From NCBI GenBank assembly GCA_009746045.1, contig RPFO01000225.1:979090-1043089 (forward strand): a DNA stretch of 64,000 bases. Direction: 5' to 3'. Below the pieces are notes generated by a model. The model did no database searches. It was not told the DNA's origin and worked only from the letters and a program-made list of their open reading frames with translations. Below, one piece after another: positions 9,038 through 20,881 of the stretch. The stretch is from Mesostigma viride. Lineage: Eukaryota; Streptophyta; Mesostigmatophyceae; Mesostigmatales; Mesostigmataceae. Each line of letters opens with the position of its first letter. The stretch's first letter is position 1. A program made the position numbers and the translations under genes.

Positions 9038-12000
9038 CTATTGTGCACAAGCCTTTGGTCTTGTCCAGCCACGACCGTGCAACGCAGGCAACCTGCATAG
9101 GTCCACACTCCGGAGGATGGATACCACCGCCGGCACCATGCATGCAGCTCCAGACACACCCATAGAGACAAGGAAAACAAGGGCACTTGCCGTAAGGCTG
9201 TGGCGCGTGACCTCGGCGGTGCATGTGCCGGATGCCAGGTCCTTGCTTAGCTGCAGTTGGTGCTGCTGGCCTCGCGCCCATGTGGCGCCCAGCGCGGGTT
9301 TCATGCGACCGTCCTTCTCCACCATCTGATTGGTCACCTGCGCGCCCGACAGCCGCAAGAGTGGGAGGCAGCGCGCACAAGAGCAGAGAGCTTAAACATT
9401 CGTCATTGTAACATTAGCAGAGCTCATGGCAAATTGCAAATCAATATTTGACGATAGCAGTAGTACATGAATTTTGGTAAGGAGTCATGCACCACTCACT
9501 ATGCGCACTAGAACAGGCAAAGTGTGCACAGATGACCATGCATGGCCGCACTCACCCGCACTCATGATGCCGGCCTGACATGGATACCTTACGGTTGCGT
9601 ACATGGGTGGTAGAAAGGGGCGTTCATGATCGTGAATCCACTCGCACATGCCCCTGCACAAGTTTCAGGAAGATCATGCGCCAGGCCATGCTCGGGCAGC
9701 ACCTGGCAGCAGCCCAAGAGCAACACCACACATTGCCAGACATGAACAAGCCACCATCATCTTCGTCTACCATTGCGACCCACCCTGTCAGCTCCAACCA
9801 TGGGCAGCTTATCCTGTGTACCGGAATGCTAGAAGCGGCAGGGAACTGACATGCGGCCAGGTGGTGCAGCATGCCACCACACCAGCATACGACGAGCAGG
9901 CCCTTGCAAAACACTAGGCCAAGCGGAGGGGCGTGCGCGTGCGGGGTCATGCACCAGCACGTGATGCCATAAACTCAGTTGCTTGCAAACACGAGCACAC
10001 AGGGCTTGGGCGCGGGGCCATGCATCCGCATGGAATGGGGGAACCCATACAACCATCACTACCATCACTACACCTTGCTACACAGAGCAGAGGGCGTTCT
10101 CTACACGCGTGCGCGTACCAGCACGGCCAGGCGGTGCCGCTTGGCCATACACGCGTGCGCGTACCAGCACGGCCAGGCGGTGCCGCTTGGCCAGGAACTT
10201 GAGCGCGTGGCCGAGGGCATTCATGAGCGCGAGGCCTGGAGCGGTGACAGGGGGCAGCGGCAAGTATGTGGCCAGGGTCAGGGGGCGGCAGCGTGACCGC
10301 AAGACCCAAGGGACACAGGTGTGGGGGTCGACAGGCCTGGTGAATCCCTGCCAGCAGCGCTCCTGTGTGTTTCCTTGGACGGGCCAGGGCCACCATTTAC
10401 GCAATGTGGTGGGTTCTGTGCTCGAAAGACTGGCATGATGGCGACACGAAAATGTTTAGTGAGTATGCAAAACTTCGGCAACCCTCTCCTACTGCCATCC
10501 ACATACCCCCTCCCTTTGTGCCATCTGCCTCACCTTATGCCTGCAACCCTCTCCTACTGCCATCCGCATCAACCCCCTGCCTTTGTGCCATCTGCCTCAC
10601 CTTATGCCTGCGACCCTCTCCTACTGCCATCCGCCTCACCCCCCCCTGTGCCATCTGCGTCACCTTATACCTGCAAACCTCACCAACCACCATCTGCCTC
10701 ACCTTGTGCGTTGGGCACGCCCAACACGGGCTTGAGCACGGCTGACGCGGAGTCGATGACAAGCAGCGTGGAGAGGTGGACGGGGTTGGCCTGCACCCGC
10801 CGTGTCATGGGGCGGGGATGGGGGGGGGGAGCCGATATGTGAACAAAGCACATGGTACCACGACTCCTATCACATGGTGAAATCAAATATCGCGGATGCT
10901 GCCAATGCAACAGGTCAGTGCAGTACCTTCATGCCCGGTCAAGCGCCCGTGCTTATAAACCGCATGCCGTGCGCACAACTGGCACGCCAATGGAGAGATC
11001 GGGCCCATTACAACAACAAGCCCCGCAGGTGCCAGCAAAGCTTCAAGGGGGGGGGGTTCATGCAGCAACGGGGGCATTGCCAGCAGACGTGGCACGGACG
11101 TGTGCGAACCGCGTCTCCAGGCGCATGAAAGCGCACCAAGTGTCGCGATGCCCCGACAAAAGCTGCCCCCATCATCCGAGGACCGCAGAGGGCGTGCGTT
11201 GTGCTAGCGGCCTCAACGCCTGATAGCGGACACCGAGGCAAACTGCCTTCCCACCCAGGTATCTGCGCCCCATTGCGTGTGTATGGGAGGGAGGGCGGCC
11301 CATGGGTGTGCGGATCCAAAATATCATCTGCCATCAAGGACTTGAAGAGGAGGCATGGGCCGCGTGTCCACACCGTGGCCTGCGTGCCGCACGCCAACCC
11401 GCTGGCTCTGGTGCACGTGCCCACCTGCTCCTGCATCTTCATCGCCAGCCACTCCACCACACCCAGCAGCGAGGGCGCGTCGAACGCGTGCAGCACCGCC
11501 ACGCGCTTAAGGGCATCCGACAAGGCCTCCCGCGGCGCCGCCACCTGAGGGCACATGAGGGGGGGTGGGGGGCGGGGGCAGGGGGCGGGGGGCGGGGGGC
11601 GGGGGGCGGGGGGGGGGGCGGGCAGGGCACGCCATGGTAGAGTGCACACTATTTTTACTGCAGACTTTTGAAGAACTATCAGGCTTTTGCGCCGGCGAAA
11701 ACCTGAAAAGCAAGTAGACATGTCTGGCATGCTTCTAGCAAACGCGTGTACTTGGACGGTCGCAGAAGCCGTGGGCTGCATCCCGTCACTGCAACAGCAA
11801 GGTGCCACACGCCCGCTGCAACCAGACAGTGTGAGGCAGCGACGACATTACTTGCTGTTTCTTGGCATTAGACCTTAAGGTTAGCATTGAAATGCAAGGC
11901 ACTCTATGAACAGGGATAAAAGATAGAACACATTTGTAGCAGTGCATATTTTACAGGCAAAAACTACAGGCGAACTCATCACCTTCCCTCCTTCCTCTTC

Positions 12001-15000
12001 ATAGCTCTCTCGGGACCAGGGGGTCCGAGGGGTAGTGTGTGCCGCAATATTCCCACCAAAGTTACTCAAGCCGATCTGCATGCACGTCACCGCATGTGCA
12101 GCGAGCTTCAGAAACTACTAAACCTAGCCACGGCTCACGAGATTACGATCTCACAAGCTGCTGAATCTAGTGAAACTTGCGAATGCTCCACGAGCTTATA
12201 CAGACAGCAACAGCCGCGTCTGCACGTGCGTGTTAGCCTAGGCCACAGGCAGGCAGGCAGACAACGACCTGCCCATTGGCATCTCCGGCCGCCCATGATG
12301 GCTGCCGGCCACCGTCACCTCCCCCAGGGTTTCCACCCACTGGTGCCTGTGCCAGGTGCCTACAGCGTGTAGAAAAAGACTGGCAACCGTGCCACATAAT
12401 TCAAAAAAACTAGACACCATCCCAATTGGCTTTCATGCACTACCAGCACCACCCATGCACAAGGCACGCACCTGAGGGTCCCTGGCCCGCAGCATGTGCC
12501 GGCACATGAGTGAGAGGCGCTGGGGGCTGAAGGTGCCGCATGTGTCGACGAACACCACACGCGCCGTGTCATGGGACGTCACTGCACTGGCAGCCGCGCT
12601 GAACACCACCTGTCAAGCCGTGGATGATTGTCACGGGGTGTCGGGTACGAGTGAGGCACGGCATCGATGGAGGGCGCGGTCGCTTGTGTGCCGGTACCGA
12701 TGGACACCCACGTGAATGCATGCCATCTAGCACACATGCAGCACACGCATGAATGCCAAGCAGTGTCCCGTGCAGCACGCACAGGATTGAATGTACCTGA
12801 GAGTATCCACGCAGCCGCTTCAACGAGCGTTGCACATGCATCAACCGCACACAGACAAGAACAGGAAGGAACAAGGGGCAGTCACTCGTGGGAAATGGAC
12901 GCGGCCGTCCCCCTGGTGGCCGGGTCGCCACCGCGCCGCCCGCAGATGGGCCAACCGTGATCACGGGGATGACGTGAACGGTGGTAGAAGGCCTGCCATG
13001 AGTGCGCCATACTAGGTGTGCCAATAGGCGTGCCATGAGCAGGCGAGCCAGGGAGAATGGGCACCATCAAATAACCCAACAGGGGCCCACCCTTGGCATC
13101 CCCCAACATCGGATCCCTGGAATCGCCGGTCCGACAGGCCCAAACCAACGGGTAGGCCCCTGGCTTCGCGCTTAACCCTTAGTCCGCTGACCCATTTTTG
13201 GCACTTTCATACCCCTGAAAATAAAAAAATTCATAACTCCCAGGCCACAACTCCAAATACCCCCAGCCAAGATGCTAGGAGTATCTACACTTCAAGGGCT
13301 TTCAGACTATGCATTAATACCTTGGCTCTATCAAAGCATTTGGATGATAGCTCTACTCAAAGTCGGCCAAAAGACGATCCTTTTTTCCCAAGGAAAAGTC
13401 TACCCCCCCCTAGCTTCCCAGGTAGGGTGGGGAATCTCAATACCAACATTGGACAACTTCGTTGGATAGTCCAATGGTGGTTTCCTTGGGTCAGACCACC
13501 CGGATGACCCATTAGACCCATACAAGGTGCTCATTTACGTGTGTGGGTTACGCGCGCGTAAATAGCCATCTATGACATGCAATACAAGAATGCATTATAA
13601 CAAGCTATAAAAGATTGCCAAAGGTGCTGGAATACAAACATGTTGCCTACCTGCATTAACGAAATGACATGCTCCAAAGAAATGCCATAAACTGGTCACT
13701 TTGAGGGCTAATACCGCTCTTTACAGCAGGCATGGAAGCTTGCTGAAAGGTGCACTAATAAGCTCGTCAAATATAATGCATGGGAGACGTATTCCGCTGC
13801 AAAGGACACGCAAACACGTTGCCGTACCCGGCTCGTTCATGTCCTGCCCGGATTCCACTGGCTGGGACCCTCATATCTCACACATACCGTTGCTTTACAG
13901 GCATAGGTCGCCATAGCCGCATCATGCATGCATCCTTTATGATTACCAGGTTGATGCTGCGTTCAAAGATTACCAATAAACGCGTCCGCATTCCCAGCAA
14001 ACGCATCAGCGGACATCCCGTACCAAATGTGGATGCTTGGGCTGGCGCAGACTGCCCGGCCATGAGGATAAAATGGAAATATGATAAGCGATTACTCATC
14101 TGGCACTGAGTACACTGTGTCACGACCAAGAAGGCAGTATTTTTCCACCTGAATTTTCCCAATCCTACCAGTTTGGCCATGCCTGACCTACGAAAATCAC
14201 GCATCATCATTCTGAGCAACATTCTAAACCGTTTCTAGCCGCGAGACGCAAAATCTCCCTGATAACGGCACGTTGGCAGCCATATCTCGTTGCGCGCGCG
14301 CGAGTGAAAATTTCCCGCCAAAGTCACGTGACCCCCTATGATTACAGCCCTATAATTACCAGGCTATGGCGGATATTACCCCCAAACCTATGCATCACCT
14401 TCGTCCCTAAGTGTTCCCGGACCCACCGGACAACTGTCCACCGTCACAAGTGGCGTGGCGCTCTCGGCGCGGCGCGAAATTCGACCGTTAGTCAACCCCC
14501 CCGACAGGTCGGGGGGGTAGCGGACTATGGGTTAAGGATATCAAAGTCATATTTGAGCCCTGGATTGGCTCCCTACCTACAAGGTCGCAGCACTGGTCGG
14601 TCGGACCCATTCTTAAAGGTGAAGCTAGGTGTGTTGAGCGACCGGGCTGCGCTACAAGGCAGAGGCATAGCGCGGTAACTACCAAATCTTTGAAGCGACG
14701 ACGGTCATGTTGGGTCGTACGGGGCACTTTGTACCCTGGTGAGGGGTACACCCATGTACCCTGATTGGCACACGTGAGGAGGGCTCAGACACGCCCCATG
14801 CAGCGCAGCTGCGATGGTGGCACGAGCACAAAGCAGCGCCGGTTGCTGGTCGGTGCATGCTGACATGTTCAGGCCGAATTCCTATGTTTCGTGTCCAGCA
14901 TCGCCCTGGGCACATGGTCCATCCACATGCAGTAGCACCCACCCGCCTACCTGTGTCTTGGCTCCCCACCCACCTACCTGCTCCCCACCCGCCTACCTGC

Positions 15001-18000
15001 GTGTTGGCTCCCCACCCGCCTACCTGCGTGTTGGCTCCCCACCCGCCTACCTGCGTCTTGGCTCCCCACCCGCCTACCTGCGTCTTGGCTCCCCACCCGC
15101 CTACCTGCGTCTTGGCTCCCCACCCGCCTACCTGCGTCTTGGCTCCCCACCCGCCTACCTGCGTCTTGGCTCCCCACCCGCCTACCTGTGTCTTGGCTCC
15201 CCACCCACCTACCTGCGTCTTGGCTCCCCACCCGCCTACCTGCGTCTTGGCTCCCCACCCGCCTACCTGCGTGTTGGCTCCCCACCCGCCTACCTGCGTG
15301 TTGGCTCCCCACCCGCCTACCTGCGTCTTGGCTCCCCACCCGCCTACCTGCGTCTTGGCTCCCCACCCGCCTACCTGTGTCTTGGCTCCCCACCCACCTA
15401 CCTGCGTCTTGGCTCCCCACCCGCCTACCTGTGTCTTGGCTCCCCACCCGCCTACCTGCGTCTTGGCTCCCCACCCGCCTACCTGCGTGTTGGCTCCCCA
15501 CCCGCCTACCTGTGTCTTGGCTCCCCACCCGCCTACCTGCGTCTTGGCTCCCCACCCGCCTACCTGCGTCTTGGCTCCCCACCCGCCTACCTGCGTCTTG
15601 GCTCCCCACCCGCCTACCTGTGTCTTGGCTCCCCACCCGCCTACCTGCGTCTTGGCTCCCCACCCGCCTACCTGTGTCTTGGCTCCCCACCCACCTACCT
15701 GTGTCTTGGCTCCCCACCCGCCTACCTGCTCCCCACCCGCCTACCTGCGTCTTGGCTCCCCACCCACCTACCTGCTCCCCACCCGCCTACCTGCGTCTTG
15801 GCTCCCCACCCGCCTACCTGTGTCTTGGCTCCCCACCCGCCTACCTGCGTCTTGGCTCCCCACCCGCCTACCTGTGTCTTGGCTCCCCACCCACCTACCT
15901 GTGTCTTGGCTCCCCACCCGCCTACCTGCTCCCCACCCGCCTACCTGTGTCTTGGCTCCCCACCCGCCTACCTGCGTCTTGGCTCCCCACCCGCCTACCT
16001 GTGTCTTGGCTCCCCACCCGCCTACCTGCGTCTTGGCTCCCCACCCGCCTACCTGTGTCTTGGCTCCCCACCCGCCTACCTGCGTCTTGGCTCCCCACCC
16101 GCCTACCTACGTCTTGGCTCCCCACCCGCCTACCTGCGTCTTGGCTCCCCACCCGCCTACCTGTGTCTTGGCTCCCCACCCGCCTACCTGCGTCTTGGCT
16201 CCCCACCCGCCTACCTGTGTCTTGGCTCCCCACCCGCCTACCTGCGTCTTGGCTCCCCACCCGCCTACCTGCGTCTTGGCTCCCCACCCGCCTACCTGCG
16301 TCTTGGCTCCCCACCCGCCTACCTGTGTCTTGGCTCCCCACCCGCCTACCTGTGTCTTGGCTCCCCACCCGCCTACCTGCGTCTTGGCTCCCCACCCGCC
16401 TACCTGTGTCTTGGCTCCCCACCCGCCTACCTGCGTCTTGGCTCCCCACCCGCCTACCTGTGTCTTGGCTCCCCACCCACCTACCTGTGTCTTGGCTCCC
16501 CACCCGCCTACCTGCTCCCCACCCGCCTACCTGTGTCTTGGCTCCCCACCCGCCTACCTGCGTCTTGGCTCCCCACCCGCCTACCTGTGTCTTGGCTCCC
16601 CACCCGCCTACCTGCGTCTTGGCTCCCCACCCGCCTACCTGTGTCTTGGCTCCCCACCCGCCTACCTGCGTCTTGGCTCCCCACCCGCCTACCTGCGTCT
16701 TGGCTCCCCACCCGCCTACCTGCGTCTTGGCTCCCCACCCGCCTACCTGTGTCTTGGCTCCCCACCCGCCTACCTGTGTCTTGGCTCCCCACCCGCCTAC
16801 CTGCGTCTTGGCTCCCCACCCGCCTACCTGTGTCTTGGCTCCCCACCCGCCTACCTGCGTCTTGGCTCCCCACCCGCCTACCTGCGTCTTGGCTCCCCAC
16901 CCGCCTACCTGTGTCTTGGCTCCCCACCCGCCTACCTGTGTCTTGGCTCCCCACCCGCCTACCTGTGTCTTGGCTCCCCACCCGCCTACCTGCGTCTTGG
17001 CTCCCCACCCGCCTACCTGCTCCCCACCCGCCTACCTGTGTCTTGGCTCCCCACCCGCCTACCTGCGTCTTGGCTCCCCACCCGCCTACCTGCGTCTTGG
17101 CTCCCCACCCGCCTACCTGCTCCCCACCCGCCTACCTGTGTCTTGGCTCCCCACCCGCCTACCTGTGTCTTGGCTCCCCACCCGCCTACCTGCGTCTTGG
17201 CTCCCCACCCGCCTACCTGTGTCTTGGCTCCCCACCCGCCTACCTGCTCCCCACCCGCCTACCTGTGTCTTGGCTCCCCACCCGCCTACCTGCGTCTTGG
17301 CTCCCCACCCGCCTACCTGCGTCTTGGCTCCCCACCCGCCTACCTGCGTCTTGGCTCCCCACCCGCCTACCTGCGTCTTGGCTCCCCACCCGCCTACCTG
17401 TGTCTTGGCTCCCCACCCGCCTACCTGTGTCTTGGCTCCCCACCCGCCTACCTGCGTCTTGGCTCCCCACCCGCCTACCTGTGTCTTGGCTCCCCACCCG
17501 CCTACCTGTGTCTTGGCTCCCCACCCGCCTACCTGCGTCTTGGCTCCCCACCCGCCTACCTGTGTCTTGGCTGCCCACCCGCCTACCTGCGTCTTGGCTC
17601 CCCACCCGCCTACCTGTGTCTTGGCTCCCCACCCGCCTACCTGCGTCTTGGCTCCCCACCCGCCTACCTGTGTCTTGGCTCCCCACCCGCCTACCTGTGT
17701 CTTGGCTCCCCACCCGCCTACCTGTGTCTTGGCTCCCCACCCGCCTACCTGTGTCTTGGCTCCCCACCCGCCTACCTGCGTCTTGGCTCCCCACCCGCCT
17801 ACCTGTGTCTTGGCTCCCCACCCGCCTACCTGTGTCTTGGCTCCCCACCCACCTACCTGCGTCTTGGCTCCCCACCCGCCTACCTGTGTCTTGGCTCCCC
17901 ACCCACCTACCTGCGTCTTGGCTCCCCACCCGCCTACCTGTGTCTTGGCTCCCCACCCGCCTACCTGCGTCTTGGCTCCCCACCCGCCTACCTGCGTCTT

Positions 18001-20881
18001 GGCTCCCCACCCGCCTACCTGTGTCTTGGCTCCCCACCCGCCTACCTGCGTCTTGGCTCCCCACCCGCCTACCTGTGTCTTGGCTCCCCACCCGCCTACC
18101 TGCGTCTTGGCTCCCCACCCGCCTACCTGTGTCTTGGCTCCCCACCCGCCTACCTGTGTCTTGGCTCCCCACCCGCCTACCTGTGTCTTGGCTCCCCACC
18201 CGCCTACCTGTGTCTTGGCTCCCCACCCACCTACCTGCGTCTTGGCTCCCCACCCGCCTACCTGTGTCTTGGCTCCCCACCCGCCTACCTGCGTCTTGGC
18301 TCCCCACCCGCCTACCTGTGTCTTGGCTCCCCACCCACCTACCTGCGTCTTGGCTCCCCACCCGCCTACCTGTGTCTTGGCTCCCCACCCGCCTACCTGC
18401 GTCTTGGCTCCCCACCCGCCTACCTGTGTCTTGGCTCCCCACCCGCCTACCTGTGTCTTGGCTCCCCACCCGCCTACCTGCGTCTTGGCTCCCCACCCGC
18501 CTACCTGCGTCTTGGCTCCCCACCCGCCTACCTGTGTCTTGGCTCCCCACCCACCTACCTGCGTCTTGGCTCCCCACCCGCCTACCTGTGTCTTGGCTCC
18601 CCACCCGCCTACCTGTGTCTTGGCTCCCCACCCGCCTACCTGCGTCTTGGCTCCCCACCCGCCTACCTGTGTCTTGGCTCCCCACCCGCCTACCTGTGTC
18701 TTGGCTCCCCACCCGCCTACCTGCTCCCCACCCGCCTACCTGCGTCTTGGCTCCCCACCCGCCTACCTGCGTCTTGGCTCCCCACCCGCCTACCTGCGTC
18801 TTGGCTCCCCACCCGCCTACCTGCGTCTTGGCTCCCCACCCGCCTACCTGCGTCTTTGCTCCCCACCCGCCTACCTGCGTCTTGGCTCCCCACCCACCTA
18901 CCTGCGTCTTGCCCACCGCGGATGTGCCGACCAGCTCAGTGACCACCCCCACGCGCAGCCCACCGCGCAGGAGGGCGTCCAGGCTGCGGGGCCATGAGCG
19001 GGGCACGCAAGGGGTGCATGCAAGGGGGCCACGCAAGGGGGGCACGCAAGGAGGACAATGGAGGACACCGCACGGCTGAATGCCAAGTGAGCCACAGGGA
19101 GAGGGGCAGCATATGGCTTGGTGGGGGAAATGGGTATGGGGGACAAGAGAAGCCACCGGCGCGGGGTGAAGATGTAGGGTGCGGCTTCCCACAGGGTCCA
19201 AGAGCGGGTACAGGGGAAATCGCATGGCAGACAGGCACACACACATGTGCCTGCCTGCGCATTCAACAGGATGGGAAGCACTACTCCGAAGAGAAGGCTT
19301 GGAGGTGGGGGCGACCCTTGGAGCCACACAAGCAACCTGCCATCCTGGCGCCAGCAGTCCTTGTACACCACTTAGGCCTGGCCAGAACTAGCCAGGGTTT
19401 GGCCATGCCATAGTATGCAGCACGGTATGGTCTAGACCAGCCCGCCTGATGCTTTCTTGGCGCTGGAATCTCAAGCACCGTGGCAAGCCATGGCTGGCAT
19501 CCGGCAATACACGATGGACGGACGGACGGGTAGACGGACGGACGGACGGACGGACGGACAGGCGGGCAGGCGGGCGGGCGGATGGAGTTACCACGGTGAT
19601 CGTAACTAATAGATTGCATCATGGAAATCAACACACGCACAATGACACCTGACTGGCGGCTTATGTGGGTCCCACATCCCTTACCTGGCACACCCTGTGG
19701 AGACCGCATGCCCCATGCACGCCGCACTGCCTCCTGGCGCATCCGTTAGGGCCCCATCACCGCCGGTGGCAGAAGCGCCCGCGAGCGGCGTGGGCACAAG
19801 CAGCACATAGTTGCTGGTCAGGTAGCGGGAGACAGCATCCAGCATCTGCGCGGGAGGAGAGGGATGCAGGGAGGCATGGGGGAACGCGGCGCCGCGAGCA
19901 GAGAGGAGCGGACAAGAGCCGGCAAATCGGGAGCTCATTGACGCGGCATGCACGCAAAGAGACCACTTAGCAAAACTCCGTCCAACGGTTACAGGAAAAA
20001 AACGTAGGAATATGTAGGATGCCCGGCACCTGTTGATAGGGGACTGGATGGGCACCGCGGGTCCGGCCCCTCATCCCCACATCACTCACACATGGAAGCC
20101 GAGGCAAGCCCACCAGTCCCGCCAGGGTACACAGGTGCCTCTGCGCAGGGAAGTAAACCGTTCCTATTACTTACTGTGGAGTGGATGAGGTATGTTCCTA
20201 GCCATCCGTTGCTGCAACTGTGTGCTTGATTCCCTACCTCCTTCACGGCGGCGGCGCTCTCATGGCCAGGTGCCTGCAGCATGGAGGTATCCCAGAGGAT
20301 GTAGTCCTCCACTGCGGGCATGGGGCACGGTAGGTATGCATAACAAGCATGGGGGAAAATAAAATAAACCAGAATCATGTGTCTTGACAGCATGAGGTGT
20401 CCCACAGGATGTGATGCTCGATTCACTGCAGGCATTACACACGGATACAGACACCACAACACACACAGTGTGAGCATACGGCGATAAGGTCAAGGATTAG
20501 CTTCATGAGGGATAGACATGGCTAAGCTGCACATCTCAGTATGCACAGAGACCTTGGATGCCATTACGCCAACACCATAACGTAGAATGGAATTGCAATT
20601 GCATGATTCGCTTGAACTTAATACGAGTTCAGAACCTTGCTTCAACTTCTCATTAGTAAAAAGGTATATGCACGGCAAAAAACGAATCCTCTGTAACTTG
20701 CGATCGCTGATTTGATTTGGTCAGCAGCAGGACAGTTTTCGGCAGGCGAGAAACCGCAGTGCAGCTGTTTTCTCGCAAGTTCAAGAAGTTTTACACCTCG
20801 TGGGAACTCACCGGTATGCACTCCATGGCGCGCAAGTTGCAGCACTACCTCAGGAGCAAGTCCTGTGGCGGACAAGTTCAT
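9038..20881 (-). CDS. RAD51D: RAD51D-like DNA recombinase paralog, ten exons
   Basis: Exons read on the minus strand: 20881-20812, 20311-20238, 20140-20090, 19845-19685, 18983-18902, 12609-12472, 11544-11425, 10790-10703, 10235-10165 and 9337-9038. Splice phases agree at every join, giving about 384 residues. The start MNLSATGLAPEVVLQLARHG and the split HGVHT-VEDYILWDTSML form an N-terminal helix-hairpin-like region. Walker A is GTSAVGKT (about 138-145), the VVFVDT strand is near 164-169, and Walker B is LLVID (about 241-245). The block HRLAVL-VTNQMVEKDGRMKPALG follows. Order and spacing match RAD51D, an ATPase of the RAD51 paralog complex that assists RAD51 loading in homologous recombination. 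RAD51D proteins are usually about 320-330 residues, so the last exon may end earlier, for example at a GC donor near 9190. It diverges from the coiled-coil gene at 21834. Family assignment is firm; ortholog identity among RAD51 paralogs is slightly less so. Confidence 0.88.
10102..10193 (-). repeat. 46-bp tandem duplication across RAD51D exon 9/intron junction
   Basis: Two direct copies (10102-10147 and 10148-10193) each contain the end of exon 9 (encoding HRLAVL) and the GTACGC donor. The exon-proximal copy supplies the real exon end at 10165; the other lies in the intron as a decoy exon end with donor. Confidence 0.92.
10478..10715 (-). repeat. ~65-bp tandem array containing the RAD51D exon 8 donor sequence
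   Basis: About three and a half imperfect copies of a 60-67-bp unit. Each contains CATCTGCCTCACCTTATGCC-type sequence, which on the gene strand reads AAGGTGAGGCAGATGG. This is nearly identical to the true exon 8 end and donor at 10703/10702 (ACAAG, then GTGAGGCAG). The array thus repeats the splice donor region into the intron. Confidence 0.75.
11552..11636 (-). repeat. Poly-G/C tract in front of RAD51D exon 7 acceptor
   Basis: Runs of G on the plus strand (C on the gene strand) lie directly upstream of the exon 7 acceptor at 11545. On the transcript this is an over-long pyrimidine tract of CCCCCCGCC-type units. Confidence 0.8.
13172..14535. mobile_element. Non-autonomous piggyBac-like element, TTAA target site
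   Basis: Inverted termini CCCTTAGTCCGCTGACCC (from 13176) and, read in from the right end at 14531, CCCATAGTCCGCTACCCC are each flanked by TTAA (13172-13175 and 14532-14535). Termini beginning CCC next to a duplicated TTAA are the hallmark of the piggyBac superfamily. The 1,356-bp body contains no frame with convincing transposase features, so it would need a transposase supplied elsewhere. It sits inside the RAD51D intron that also holds the giant minisatellite. The TIRs are short and imperfect, so chance is not fully excluded. Confidence 0.72.
14937..18901 (-). repeat. ~4-kb 27-bp minisatellite seeded by the RAD51D Walker A exon/donor junction
   Basis: Roughly 145-150 units. On the gene strand each unit begins with GTAGGCGGGTGGGG and ends with CCAAGACGCAG, the exact junction sequence of exon 5 (AAGACGCAG, then GTAGGTGGG). 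In frame, a unit reads KTQVGGWGA, so the exon's KTQ codons recur in every unit. About nine shortened 19-bp units shift the frame. Common variants are ACGCAG/ACACAG and GTAGGC/GTAGGT. The very long open frames across the array are by-products of the 27-bp period and are not called as genes. Confidence 0.95.
18902..18983 (-). other. RAD51D: RAD51D exon 5 with Walker A
   Basis: An 82-nt exon preceded by a CCCCGCAG acceptor. It encodes LDALLRGGLRVGVVTELVG followed by the P-loop TSAVGKTQ. It ends in AAGACGCAG and is followed at once by a GTAGGTGGG donor. That junction is the seed sequence of the 4-kb minisatellite in the next intron. Confidence 0.92.
20311..20426 (-). repeat. Degenerate tandem duplicate of RAD51D exon 2 start
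   Basis: About 114 bp upstream of exon 2 on the gene strand, at 20425, a second CTGCAG acceptor is followed by sequence resembling exon 2 (ATCCTGTGGGACACCTC against ATCCTCTGGGATACCTC). The upstream copy is frameshifted relative to the real exon and its reading frame does not continue, so it is called a dead duplicate. Confidence 0.65.

Noticed and set aside
14814-19079. Plus-strand frames of 1,200-1,400 codons and long minus-strand frames over the 27-bp array
   Set aside because: The 27-bp period lacks stop codons in several frames, so the openness is a by-product of repetition. The real coding signal is the RAD51D exon at 18902-18983 on the minus strand.
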